From CAYFVU01 sp964346645 (GTDB lineage Bacteria > Spirochaetota > Spirochaetia > DSM-16054 > Sediminispirochaetaceae): 64,000 nucleotides of DNA. A program made the position numbers and the translations under genes. Each line of letters opens with the position of its first letter. Within the stretch, counting starts at the first letter, position 1. Below, in pieces: positions 34,914 through 43,742 of this stretch. Below the pieces are notes generated by a model. The model was not told the origin of the DNA. It saw only the letters and a list, made by a program, of their open reading frames with translations, and made no database searches. Location of the stretch: assembly GCA_964346645.1 (NCBI GenBank), contig CAYFVU010000003.1, positions 11,798 to 75,797 on the forward strand, written 5' to 3'.

Positions 34914-35873
34914 TTACTCCTCCATCATCCCCAGCACCGCCTTCACACCGGCGAGGTTCTTCTCAAACTCCGGACCGGAGCGGCCGGAGAGCTCTATCAC
35001 CATCGCGGGAATACCCTTACTGTAGAAAAAGCCGGTGGAGGCGCCGGTAATGCGGTAGCCCACCAGTGAGCGTTCGGGTATGGGGTAGCCGGAGGCCGCC
35101 GAGTAGCGGCGTGCATAGCGGAGGGCCGGCTCCCACTGCTGCCGCTTGCCGGCGTAGTAGATGCCGTTCGCCGCACTATGGTAGGAGATGACGAGATCCG
35201 GCCGCGTATTCAACACGAAGTCTCGGAGCACCCTGGTCTCCGGCTCGCTGAAGGGGCGGTCCCCCGCGTCTACCTCCTGCGATCTCCAGTAGGCGACGGG
35301 TTCCCAGCGGTTGTCCCAGTTCCTGTTCAGATCCACCCCGTTGGCATTCAGCCTTCCCTTTTCTATCGGCAGGGAGGAGAAATTAACCTCGCTCAGGGGA
35401 CGTCCTCCGGTTACCGCGTGGAGGCCGTCGGGATTGACCACGGGTATGATGTAGAGGCGGATGCCGTCGGGGAGCGCAGTTCCGTCGGATTCGAAGTGGG
35501 AAATGATCCGGCCGGTAAGGGCTACGGTGTTCCACTCGTAGCCTCCGTGTATGCCGCCGTAGAGCAGCAGCGTCGCCTCTGCCTCCTCCCCCGGAGCCGG
35601 CCCGAATCGGACTGCCTCTATGGGCCGCCCCTCCACCGATCGGCCTATCTCCCGCCTCTCGGGCGCCCCGTTTCCGGGTTCCCCATTTCCGATCTCCCAA
35701 TTCACGGGCTCCCGTTTCCCCGGCTCTTCGGCGGAGAGCGGAGCGGGCACCGCGATGGCAGCGGCTGCACCCAGGGCGAACGCGACGGCCGCAACGAGGG
35801 CGGGTATAAGTGGAAGCGAGAGCTTGCATGCGGCCGCCGGCGCTGTGACCGCCGTGCGCACGAATATGCTCAT
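34914..35873 (-). CDS. M14-family zinc carboxypeptidase, secreted
   Basis: This 319-residue exported metallopeptidase has a long, alanine-rich signal or anchor segment (residues 15-45), then a Pro/Gly/Glu-rich linker with imperfect repeats. The catalytic domain has zinc ligands in GGIHGGYEWN and ISYHSA, substrate-binding NANGVDLNRNWDN, and a C-terminal general-base Glu in MVIELSGR. The ATG at 35873 overlaps the stop of the MBL-fold gene (ATGA) and follows GAGGAGGG. It probably cleaves peptides or peptidoglycan fragments in the periplasm. Confidence 0.88.
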   Translation of the reverse strand: MSIFVRTAVTAPAAACKLSLPLIPALVAAVAFALGAAAAIAVPAPLSAEEPGKREPVNWEIGNGEPGNGAPERREIGRSVEGRPIEAVRFGPAPGEEAEATLLLYGGIHGGYEWNTVALTGRIISHFESDGTALPDGIRLYIIPVVNPDGLHAVTGGRPLSEVNFSSLPIEKGRLNANGVDLNRNWDNRWEPVAYWRSQEVDAGDRPFSEPETRVLRDFVLNTRPDLVISYHSAANGIYYAGKRQQWEPALRYARRYSAASGYPIPERSLVGYRITGASTGFFYSKGIPAMVIELSGRSGPEFEKNLAGVKAVLGMMEE

Positions 35874-36727
35874 GCCCACTTACCCTCCTCGCAGTAGCGG
35901 ATCTGCAGCCCCGAACCGATCTCCCGCAGCGGCGCTGCCTGCGCGAGGCGCAGCCTGCTGCGGAAGTCGGTGCAGTGGCAGGCGCTGAGCCGGGACAATT
36001 CGAGACCGGCAAGGTACTCGACGGTGCCCTCGAGCTGCCGTTCGGAAGGCTCGAGGAGGTGGAATCCGCCGATGATGTCGTAGACCCTGTCCAGTCCTGT
36101 GACCCTCTTTGCCTGCTCCACTATGTTGCAAATCCCCGCGTGGGAGCATCCGGTGATCACCACGATTCCATCCCCGCAGACATAGGCGAGGGCGCTGTCG
36201 TCGGGCAGGTCGTCGGGAACCTCCTCTCCGGCCTCTCCACGCAGGCCGATGGGACCGGGGTTCTCGAAGTCGTGCCTCCGCTCGATCTCCCCGAGAAAGA
36301 CGAGACGTTCGCTGAGCCAGACCGGTTCGCGGCTCTCTCGGATCCGCATATGGGCGGAACAGGCCCGCCTGGAGACCGAAATGCCGATGGAGAACGAGTT
36401 CTCTATTACCTTGGGAACGAATACCTCGGGATGTGCGACTATTTCGGGACAGTGCGCCCCGCTGTCTTCGAAACGCCGCTCCATGCAGCGCTTGATCAGA
36501 GACTCGAGCCCTCCGGTGTGGTCGATGTGCCCGTGCGAAAGGACGAGGTAGTCGGACGACAACGGGTCGATGCCGAGTTTGGCCGCGTTCTGCAAGAACA
36601 CATCCGAATAGCCGACGTCGAAGAGCACGCGCAGGCTCTCGTCCTCGATGAGATAGGAGACCGCCGGTTCGGCGAGAAAGTAGCGATCGATGATGGTGGA
36701 GTTGTCCACGAGTACCGTCAGTTTCAT
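35870..36727 (-). CDS. MBL-fold metallo-hydrolase
   Basis: This 285-residue metallo-beta-lactamase-fold protein has the motif LSHGHIDHTGG (HxHxDH), a preceding VLFDVGYSDVF, and a late ITGCSHAGICNI His ligand. This pattern resembles the MBL group annotated near dihydropterin-type phosphate synthases and methanogen-like hydrolases. The substrate cannot be deduced. The gene overlaps the carboxypeptidase gene by 4 bp and the pair looks like a short operon. Confidence 0.85.
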   Translation of the reverse strand: MKLTVLVDNSTIIDRYFLAEPAVSYLIEDESLRVLFDVGYSDVFLQNAAKLGIDPLSSDYLVLSHGHIDHTGGLESLIKRCMERRFEDSGAHCPEIVAHPEVFVPKVIENSFSIGISVSRRACSAHMRIRESREPVWLSERLVFLGEIERRHDFENPGPIGLRGEAGEEVPDDLPDDSALAYVCGDGIVVITGCSHAGICNIVEQAKRVTGLDRVYDIIGGFHLLEPSERQLEGTVEYLAGLELSRLSACHCTDFRSRLRLAQAAPLREIGSGLQIRYCEEGKWA

Positions 36728-36834
36728 GTTGCGAGCATACTACGTTTCTCGTCGTCAGTACAGTCCACCCTTTCTTCAGCGAGGCTCGTCTTCTTTGCGC
36801 CGGATCTTGTTCTTGCGGCAACGGCCCTCGGCCC

Positions 36835-38325
36835 CTACACGTCGAACTTTCTCAGGGTCTTCGTGCTCACCCGCTCCGGCAGGGGTCCGGAGCCGGCACC
36901 GCGGCTGGTCACCTGTTCCTCGGATATCCCTGCTTCCTTGGCCACGAGGCTGCGCACCCTCGGACCGCAGAACTGCCCCTGGCACGGACCCATGCCGGCC
37001 CGGGTCCTCCGCTTTACCCCGTCGAGCGAGGTAATGGGAATGCCGCGGCGCAGCGCGTCGACAATGACCTGCTCGGAGATCTGCTCGCAACGGCAGACGA
37101 TGCGCTCGGGATTCCCCTCAGACAGCTCGATACGCTCCTTTACCTCGGGAAAGGGTCTGAGCTCGTAGGACCGTATTATCGGAGTCCGTTCAGCGACGAA
37201 ACTCGACTTGGGCTGCAGCCGGAGGCCCGCCTGCTCCAGATGTCCGCTTATCCGCTCCGCGATAGCCGGAGCCGAGGTGAGCCCGGGCGAGTCGATGCCG
37301 GCGGCGTGTAAGAGTCCCGGTGCCGAGCTCGAAGGCCCGATGACGAAGTCTTTCCCCGCTTCCGTGGCGCGCACACCCGAGAAAGAGCGGATAACCTTGA
37401 GCAGGTCGAAGTTCGGGATGCTCTTGCGCGCGGTAGAGACTATGTAGCGGATGATCTCCTCGTTCGTGCCCGTGTCGTACCTGTCGGGGATCTCCTCCGA
37501 GTTGGGACCTACCATGAGGTTTCCCCACACGGTGGAGGTAACGAGAACACCCTTGCCGTGCTTCGTAGGTGCCTGAAATATCACGTGAGAGGCGAGCTTG
37601 CCTGTCCCGCGCTGAAATATGAGGTACTGCCCCTGCCTCGGGTGGATATCGATGCTCGCGTCGCCGGCGAGGGCGGCCACCTTGTCGCTGTTTACCCCCG
37701 CGGCATTGACGACGAAGTCGGCGAAGAGCTCGTAAGGGGAGGAGGAGTCGGGCCCGACCGCATCGATGCGGAAGTGGCCCCCCTGCCGCTCGATTGCGAC
37801 GGCTTCACTCTTTACGCGGAGATCGAGGCCGTTCGCCACCGCGTTCTCCGCGAGGGCAATGCAGAACTCGTAGGGGCTTACGGTGCCGGTCTCCCGACAG
37901 AGAAGGGCCGAGCGGGCCTGCGGCCCCACCTCCGGCTCGATCCTCTCGAGCTCGTTTCGATCGATTATCTCGAGCTCCTCTACCCCGTTTTTTCGTCCGT
38001 TCTCTATGAGCTCCTCCAATCGCCGCTTCTCCTCCTCGGAGAAGGCGAGGACGAGCGAGCCGTTCCGGCGAAAAGGAAATCCCAGTGTATCTGCGAGCTC
38101 GTCGAAGCGGCGGTTACCATCGATGCTGAGCTCCCCCTTGAGCGTGCCGTGCTTGGCCGTGTAGCCCCCGTGGACGATGCCGCTGTTCGCCTTCGTCGCG
38201 CCGACGGAGACGTCGTCACCCTGCTCGAGTAGGGTGACACTCACATCGTAGCGTGAGAGCTCACGCGCAATGGCGGTGCCGACGACTCCGCCGCCGATGA
38301 TGCATACATCGTGGTATTCCCGCAT
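36835..38325 (-). CDS. FAD-dependent oxidoreductase, GlpA-like, with BFD-type iron-sulfur domain
   Basis: This 496-residue flavoprotein has the N-terminal FAD motif CIIGGGVVGTAIARELS and the substrate region GATKANSGIVHGGY, as in glycerol-3-phosphate dehydrogenase-like enzymes. A C-terminal BFD-like [2Fe-2S] domain is marked by IVCRCEQIS and GPCQGQFCGP. Members oxidise glycerol-3-phosphate or related hydroxy acids and pass electrons on. glpK and glpR are present 23 kb away, which makes a glycerol role plausible but not proven. No GlpB- or GlpC-like gene lies next to it. Confidence 0.85.
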   Translation of the reverse strand: MREYHDVCIIGGGVVGTAIARELSRYDVSVTLLEQGDDVSVGATKANSGIVHGGYTAKHGTLKGELSIDGNRRFDELADTLGFPFRRNGSLVLAFSEEEKRRLEELIENGRKNGVEELEIIDRNELERIEPEVGPQARSALLCRETGTVSPYEFCIALAENAVANGLDLRVKSEAVAIERQGGHFRIDAVGPDSSSPYELFADFVVNAAGVNSDKVAALAGDASIDIHPRQGQYLIFQRGTGKLASHVIFQAPTKHGKGVLVTSTVWGNLMVGPNSEEIPDRYDTGTNEEIIRYIVSTARKSIPNFDLLKVIRSFSGVRATEAGKDFVIGPSSSAPGLLHAAGIDSPGLTSAPAIAERISGHLEQAGLRLQPKSSFVAERTPIIRSYELRPFPEVKERIELSEGNPERIVCRCEQISEQVIVDALRRGIPITSLDGVKRRTRAGMGPCQGQFCGPRVRSLVAKEAGISEEQVTSRGAGSGPLPERVSTKTLRKFDV

Positions 38326-38331
38326 ACCGTG

Positions 38332-40545
38332 TTACTCTGCCGGAGTTATTCCGGTTTCCTCCTCTCCGCCGTCTCCGCTCCTATAACCCGATCCGGCATC
38401 GTAGCCGGCGCGGTTCTGCCGGCCGGTATCGCCGCCGCCGTAGCCGCCGCCCTGAGCACCTTGATTACTCGGCCCGGCGATCTGTTGCCGGCCGGCTCCG
38501 GTATCCTTCAGGCGGAACTGGGCGATCATCGACTTGAGCTGTTGCGCCTGGCCCGCGAGCTCCTCGGCCGCCGAGGCGCTCTCCTCTGCGCTGGCCGTGT
38601 TCGCCTGGGTCACCTGATCGATCTGGTCGAGACCCTCGGTTATCTGCTCTATCGCCTGGGACTGATCCCTGTTGGCCTGACTGATCTCCTCGAGAAAATC
38701 GGAGACCTTGTTGATGCCCTCCACGATACTCTGCAGTTGATCGCTGGTCTCCTGGGCCGCGGCGGTGCCCTTCTTTATGCTCTCTATCGTCTCCTCGACC
38801 ATCCGCGTGGTCTCGGTGACCGATTCGCCACTCCGGTTGGCGAGATTCCGCACCTCCTCAGCCACTACGGCGAAGCCCTTCCCGTACTTGCCGGCACGGG
38901 CCGCCTCGACGTTGGCATTGAGAGCAAGGAGGTTGATCTGGAAGGAGATGTCGTCTATGACCTTCACCACCTTGTTTATCTCGTCGGAGGAGGCGTTTAT
39001 CTCCTCCATCGAAGAGTTGAGCTCCTGCATCTTCCGATTGCCCGCCTCGGCGTTTTGGCTCGCCTCCTTGGAGAGCTTGTTCGCCTCCATCGCGCTCTGG
39101 GCATTCTGCTTGGATTGGCTGTTTATCTGGTTGATCGAGGAGCTGATCTCCTCGAGGCTGCTCGCCTGCTCCGTGGCGCCCTGACTGAGACTCTGGCTCG
39201 CCTGAGATACCTGATCGGAGCCGGAGGTCACCTGCTCTATCGCCTGGGAGACCTGGCTGAGAAGATCGTTTAGCGATCTGTTCATCTGGTCGAGGGACTT
39301 GCCTAGGCCGTCCTTCTCCGAGGCGAGCCGCACGTCATCGGTCAGATCGCCGTCGGCGATCTTCTCGGCCACCCCGGCCTTTTGCCGCATCGCATCCACC
39401 ATTCCGTTGAGGGCGTCGGCGAGTCTGCCGATCTCGTCCCCCTGCTTCACATTCACCGTCGCTTCGAGATCGCCGGCGGCGACCTCACGGGCAAAACTGA
39501 CTCCCTCGAGCAGCGGTTTGACGATGCCCCGGGCGATGACCACGGCGAAGAGGATACCGAGCAGCACAGATACAATGCTTATTACTATTACCGCCGTCTG
39601 CGTGTTCCTTGCCGCCGAGAGCATCGCCTGGTCGGTCATCACGTTTTCGGCGGTGGTGTGGACGATCTCCTGGAGCAGCGACTGCACCTCCCCGAGCGCC
39701 GCAGTGGTATCCGAGGCATATATCCTGCTCGCCTCGTCGAGCTGGGCGAGCTTCTCGTCGTGCCAGCCGATGAGGTTGTCTATCGCATCGAGGGTCTCGT
39801 AGGCGAGCGGCTTGGTGTTCTCCATGTAGTAGCTGCGCATCGCATCCTTGCGTCCCTCCGCGAGATTCTCCGAAATAACGATCGCACTCTCGTGCAGCTC
39901 CTTGTGTGGCTCATAGATCGGCTCTATCGCCTCGTCGAAGGCGGAGTCCGATGCGCGCTTCTCCTCCACCTCATCGGAGTAGAGGTACTGTCCGAGACTG
40001 CACTGAGTGTGGTCGAGCTCTACGTTGGTAAAGGAGTTCATCTGCGGATCGACAAAGACGTCCTTTACCCGATGGGCCCAGGCGAGGTGGTCCACTTTCT
40101 TCTCGCGCAGGAAATTGCCGAGCTCCCTGTTTACCTCTGTATATTTCTCCCCCACCCTCACGGCAGACTCGTGGAGTTGCGTGTGGGGCTCCTCGATAGC
40201 GGAGAGCAGCGGTTTGAGCTCGGGAACCATCTGCTCGGCCTCCCTCCGGGCGTCGCTGTAGTACCACTTACCGAAGGCACACTTGGTGGGATCGGTCTCT
40301 ACCAGGAGCTCGTCCACCTCCTCGTCGCTCAGGAGCTTGTTGAGGTCGACCGTCCAGTTGAGGTGGTCGACCTCCCGCTGTGTGATATTGCCCCTCAACT
40401 CGTTTCCCTCGATGACTTCGGAGGCGTTGGCCACGATGTCCCGGATACCGAGAAACGACCACGCGCCCACTACGATGAGCAGGACCACAACGACTCCGAA
40501 ACCAACGGTAAATTTACCACTGAGCCTTACGTCTTTCCATGCCAT
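38332..40545 (-). CDS. Methyl-accepting chemotaxis protein with two tandem CZB-like segments
   Basis: This chemoreceptor of 737 residues is read from the ATG at 40545 (AAGGGGGTAAG ahead). A first helix (VGFGVVVVLLIVVGAWSF) and a second (VIVISIVSVLLGILFAVVIA) enclose an extracytoplasmic domain of about 300 residues. That domain contains two copies of the CZB zinc-site pattern: DHLNWTVDLN with CAFGKWYYS and HTQLHESA, then DHLAWAHRVK with CSLGQYLYS and HKELHESA. A HAMP domain and a signalling hairpin with VVAEEVRNLANRS follow. The tail is Gly/Gln-rich and ends without a CheR pentapeptide that I recognise. Confidence 0.88.
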   Translation of the reverse strand: MAWKDVRLSGKFTVGFGVVVVLLIVVGAWSFLGIRDIVANASEVIEGNELRGNITQREVDHLNWTVDLNKLLSDEEVDELLVETDPTKCAFGKWYYSDARREAEQMVPELKPLLSAIEEPHTQLHESAVRVGEKYTEVNRELGNFLREKKVDHLAWAHRVKDVFVDPQMNSFTNVELDHTQCSLGQYLYSDEVEEKRASDSAFDEAIEPIYEPHKELHESAIVISENLAEGRKDAMRSYYMENTKPLAYETLDAIDNLIGWHDEKLAQLDEASRIYASDTTAALGEVQSLLQEIVHTTAENVMTDQAMLSAARNTQTAVIVISIVSVLLGILFAVVIARGIVKPLLEGVSFAREVAAGDLEATVNVKQGDEIGRLADALNGMVDAMRQKAGVAEKIADGDLTDDVRLASEKDGLGKSLDQMNRSLNDLLSQVSQAIEQVTSGSDQVSQASQSLSQGATEQASSLEEISSSINQINSQSKQNAQSAMEANKLSKEASQNAEAGNRKMQELNSSMEEINASSDEINKVVKVIDDISFQINLLALNANVEAARAGKYGKGFAVVAEEVRNLANRSGESVTETTRMVEETIESIKKGTAAAQETSDQLQSIVEGINKVSDFLEEISQANRDQSQAIEQITEGLDQIDQVTQANTASAEESASAAEELAGQAQQLKSMIAQFRLKDTGAGRQQIAGPSNQGAQGGGYGGGDTGRQNRAGYDAGSGYRSGDGGEEETGITPAE

Positions 40546-40649
40546 AATTCTTACCCCCTTACTCCACTTCCCAATAGTATAAAAGATGAGAGAAGATAAT
40601 AAAATAATTTTTTTAATTAAAATAAACATTATTTATTTAATAATAAAAC

Positions 40650-40748
40650 TTACTTTCCTGAGAGAGCCTCTAACCGGCGATTCCTGAAGTAGAGGACGGG
40701 CCATGCGGAGCCGAAACAGAGCAGCATGAGAATTTCGAATGGACTCAT
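40650..40748 (-). CDS. Small membrane protein of 32 residues at the end of the carotenoid operon
   Basis: The frame begins with ATG at 40748 after GGAGAGGTCT and encodes one hydrophobic helix (FEILMLLCFGSAWPVLYF) and a basic tail (RNRRLEALSGK). The start resembles my recollection of small PQ-loop-like membrane proteins, which are longer, so it may be a remnant or a genuine short protein. It lies 28 bp after the CruF-like gene. The following 40546-40649 region is very AT-rich and holds nothing else that I see. Confidence 0.5.
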   Translation of the reverse strand: MSPFEILMLLCFGSAWPVLYFRNRRLEALSGK

Positions 40749-40776
40749 AGACCTCTCCTTGTATAGTATCGTGCGA

Positions 40777-41493
40777 TCACAGTATCAGATAGAGTCCGAG
40801 AAAGAAGAGTATCTGAATGACCCCATAGTAAAGCGGAAGAAGGGAGGTAAAGGTGATTCGCAAGAGCCGGAAGAGTGTCGATGCTCCGAGGGCGATCAAG
40901 AACCAAGCCGCATAGTTCCGGAGAGGTATATACCCGTCGGTCCAGGTCCAGTAGTCCAGTCTGATCGCCACCGGCTCCATGATGTAGTCGAAGATGAGCG
41001 CCGCCGCCGCGGGCACCGCCACCGAAGCAATACCCGCGGCGAGGCGGACCGACCTCCGCTCCGCCACCTTGCTGCGGATGAAGAGGTGCTGGCTGCCCCT
41101 CAGAAAGCCAAGAATTACCAACACCCAGTTGAAGCCGATGATCATCGGCACCTCGAAGAGATGGAAACCGAGAACCGTCCCGTACTCATAGGCGCCGAAG
41201 ACCGAACCCGTTGCCACTCCTATTGCCTCCAAGGAGAACGTAACCAGGTAGGTCGCCACTACCCACAGCCTTCCCGCCCCGCCGGTCTGCCGCCAATAGG
41301 GAACAACAACCACGAGACCCGCGACCAGGAGGAACCAGGGAGTGAGGAGCAGCATGAACTCCCTGGTAATGCTCGAGTAGTGACCGAACACGCCCACCAA
41401 GTAGAAGACGGCGATGACGGACGCCGTCCCGTAATCGCGTGACAGGAAATTTCGCACCTTATCCAGTGCGGTGTGTTTATCCGTGCCGTTCAC
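40777..41493 (-). CDS. Carotenoid biosynthesis protein, CruF-like (DUF422)
   Basis: This 238-residue integral membrane protein has about seven hydrophobic segments. The family motif region reads TFSLEAIGVATGSVFGAYEYG, followed by FEVPMIIGFNWVLVILG and a late DYIMEPVA. CruF proteins hydrate or otherwise modify the ends of acyclic carotenoids. It sits downstream of the crtB gene. A 7-bp hairpin, CTGCTGT/ACAGCAG, lies in the gap at 41547-41568. The exact carotenoid end group cannot be deduced. Confidence 0.8.
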   Translation of the reverse strand: MNGTDKHTALDKVRNFLSRDYGTASVIAVFYLVGVFGHYSSITREFMLLLTPWFLLVAGLVVVVPYWRQTGGAGRLWVVATYLVTFSLEAIGVATGSVFGAYEYGTVLGFHLFEVPMIIGFNWVLVILGFLRGSQHLFIRSKVAERRSVRLAAGIASVAVPAAAALIFDYIMEPVAIRLDYWTWTDGYIPLRNYAAWFLIALGASTLFRLLRITFTSLLPLYYGVIQILFFLGLYLIL

Positions 41494-41581
41494 CTCGAAT
41501 ACTCTCCTCTTTTTCTGCGTCGCACTTTCTCCAAACCTCTCTGATTCTGCTGTAGTTCACCACAGCAGCCCCGACAGCCCA

Positions 41582-42400
41582 TCAACCCGAGATCAGGTTC
41601 TTCAACAACTGGAGAATGATACGCCCCTTGGCCGGCTTCACCTTCTTCTGATACACAACGAAGGGATTCTTCTCTATCTGCGACGCCGTCCACAGGTACA
41701 TCTCCGCAGCGGTGCGTATCGGAACCCGGTACCGCTTGGGTATGAAGCGGTACCCCTCCTCGGCGCTCTCCTGCCAGCCCCGGTACAGCTCGATCTGCTG
41801 CGAGTGAAAATCTACGAACTGCCGGGGATGGCTCCTCACGTACTCCTCGTCGAGCGTCTCGAGTTCGCTCCCCTCCAAGGGGAGATACCTGCGGCCGAGC
41901 TCGAGGTCCTCCTTAATATCCCGAATGAAATTGATATACTGCATGGCGCGTCCCTGCAGTGCCGCCGCACTCAAGGCCTCATCCGGCAAACCGAGGATAC
42001 GGGACATAAAAAAACCTATAACCTCCGCCGAGCCGTAGATGTACTGCAGGGTTTCATCGAGGCTGTCGTACACTCTCTTGTGGAGGTCCGCCTCCATGGA
42101 GGAGAGAAAGGCCTCGGTCCAGGCAGGCTCGAAGTTGCGTCGCTCCTCGAGCTCTACATAGCGGTCTATGATCGGATCGTCCGCAGGCGTACCCTCACGC
42201 GCCCGTACATAGGCCTCCTTAAAGCGGTAGAATCCGTCCGCATCTTGCGGCACCTCGTCGACGAAGTTGTCCGCAATCCGGACGAAGCCGTAGAGGTAGA
42301 AGACCTCCTTCCTTATTTCCGGCGGAAAGAAGAGGCTGCTGTTGAAGTAGGTGGTGCTTCCCTGCTTGAAGGCGCGGTAATGCGGACCACTTTTATCCAT
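41582..42400 (-). CDS. crtB: Phytoene/squalene synthase family protein
   Basis: This 272-residue prenyl transferase condenses two polyprenyl diphosphates, here most likely to phytoene or a C30 analogue. The first Asp-rich motif is DNFVDE (residues 44-49) and the second is YINFIRDIKEDLELGR, both needed for Mg2+-diphosphate binding. The gene overlaps the stop of the glycosyltransferase gene by 8 bp and precedes the CruF-like gene. The cluster has no desaturase (CrtI) in this window, so the chain length and saturation are uncertain. Confidence 0.9.
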   Translation of the reverse strand: MDKSGPHYRAFKQGSTTYFNSSLFFPPEIRKEVFYLYGFVRIADNFVDEVPQDADGFYRFKEAYVRAREGTPADDPIIDRYVELEERRNFEPAWTEAFLSSMEADLHKRVYDSLDETLQYIYGSAEVIGFFMSRILGLPDEALSAAALQGRAMQYINFIRDIKEDLELGRRYLPLEGSELETLDEEYVRSHPRQFVDFHSQQIELYRGWQESAEEGYRFIPKRYRVPIRTAAEMYLWTASQIEKNPFVVYQKKVKPAKGRIILQLLKNLISG

Positions 42401-43637
42401 TCATCTGCTCCTTTCTCTTTTCACGTCCCTCTTCATGCTGCGGGCGCTTCAACCGGCTTATCCCTATACTCCGCCCCTTCCAACTTACCGACGCGCTCAC
42501 CCGGGTCATGTACCCGGAGGCCGCTGCGAGCATAAGGAAGAAGCTCAGGTAGAGGGGGTAGAGGAGCGAAGGCCCCGGACCGAAACGCCCCACCGGCCGT
42601 AACAGCATTGCCGTCTGCAGCGCATACAAGATCCACAATCCTCCACCTATAAGTGACGCTTCGACCGCAGCGATATGCACGGCTGCGAACCAGGAGAGAA
42701 CCGTTCCTATCATACCCGAAATCCAGAGCGAAATGAAGAACCTCGTACAGCCGTAGGAGCGCTCCGAACCGCTCGAGAGGTTCTTCCTCCACCCCTCTAT
42801 GAGGCTCCCGAGACCGCCGGGATACATCCGGAACCGCACCGCGCCCCTTCCCGCAAAGACCGCAGGCTGCGCCCCTGCCCGGATAAAGAGATCCGCCAGC
42901 TCCACGTCCTCGACCACCGAGGAGGCGACCGCCCTGTGCCCCCCGCTCCTCTCGTACAGCTCCCGTTCGACGAGTATGCACGGTCCGAAGAGTCCCTTCG
43001 GCTCCCTGTGCTTCGTACATGCGCCGAAGGGGCCGATACCCGCGAGAACCACCAGATTGGGAATGGCCGAGAGGCTTTCGTACCATCGATGAGCGACATG
43101 GTAGGGCTGCACGGAGACCACCGAGCGCCCCTCCGCCGCCATCAGGAGCCTCGCGAGGGCATCTTCGGAGAACGTCACGTCCGCATCTACGAAGAGAATT
43201 ATCCTCCCGCCGCAGGCCTCGGCACCCTTGAAACAGGCCCAACTCTTCCCCGTCCAGCCCTCAGGCAAAGGGGGAAGAGAGAGCAGCTCGACACCGTAGG
43301 AACGGGCAACGGCGGCGGTCCCGTCGCTCGAGTGGTCGTCTACCACCACTATCCGGTCTGCCCGCAACTGCTGCCGACGGAGACTGTCGAGCAGCAGGGG
43401 TAGGTTCTCCTCTTCGTTGCGGGCGGGGACGACCACCGAAAGGCCGCTGCTCTCCGGAGTGATTTTGTCCCTCTCAGAAGGGAGCCTATCGCTTTCTCGA
43501 GAGAGCCCGCCGTCCGCCGCGGGAAGAAAGACGAGTCGGTTAGTCAGAAGCCAGCCGAAGACCCAAAAGGCCAGGGCCGTAACGGAGAAGGTCCAAAAGA
43601 GAATGTGGATCACGCTCTCGTCCATTACCTTCAGCAT
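42393..43637 (-). CDS. Family 2 glycosyltransferase, CruC/CrtQ-like
   Basis: This glycosyltransferase of about 414 residues has an N-terminal membrane helix (HILFWTFSVTALAFWVFGWL), a GT-A domain (LSVVVPARNEEENLPLLLDS, DDHSSDGTA, PEGWTGKSWA, FVDADVTF), and C-terminal membrane helices. The PEGWTGKSWA motif is shared with carotenoid glycosyltransferases such as CrtQ. It is probably membrane-bound and glycosylates a carotenoid. The ATG at 43637 or 43625 is the likely start; longer frames overlap the divergent acyltransferase gene and are rejected. Confidence 0.82.
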   Translation of the reverse strand: MLKVMDESVIHILFWTFSVTALAFWVFGWLLTNRLVFLPAADGGLSRESDRLPSERDKITPESSGLSVVVPARNEEENLPLLLDSLRRQQLRADRIVVVDDHSSDGTAAVARSYGVELLSLPPLPEGWTGKSWACFKGAEACGGRIILFVDADVTFSEDALARLLMAAEGRSVVSVQPYHVAHRWYESLSAIPNLVVLAGIGPFGACTKHREPKGLFGPCILVERELYERSGGHRAVASSVVEDVELADLFIRAGAQPAVFAGRGAVRFRMYPGGLGSLIEGWRKNLSSGSERSYGCTRFFISLWISGMIGTVLSWFAAVHIAAVEASLIGGGLWILYALQTAMLLRPVGRFGPGPSLLYPLYLSFFLMLAAASGYMTRVSASVSWKGRSIGISRLKRPQHEEGREKRKEQMNG

Positions 43638-43742
43638 ATAGTGCAAGCCACGCCGACGCAACGTCCATCTGCGAGCGGACCTGCACCGACCCTTGCTATT
43701 ATTCGGCAAATCGCGCACACTCGTGCAGAGGTGGCTCTTCTC

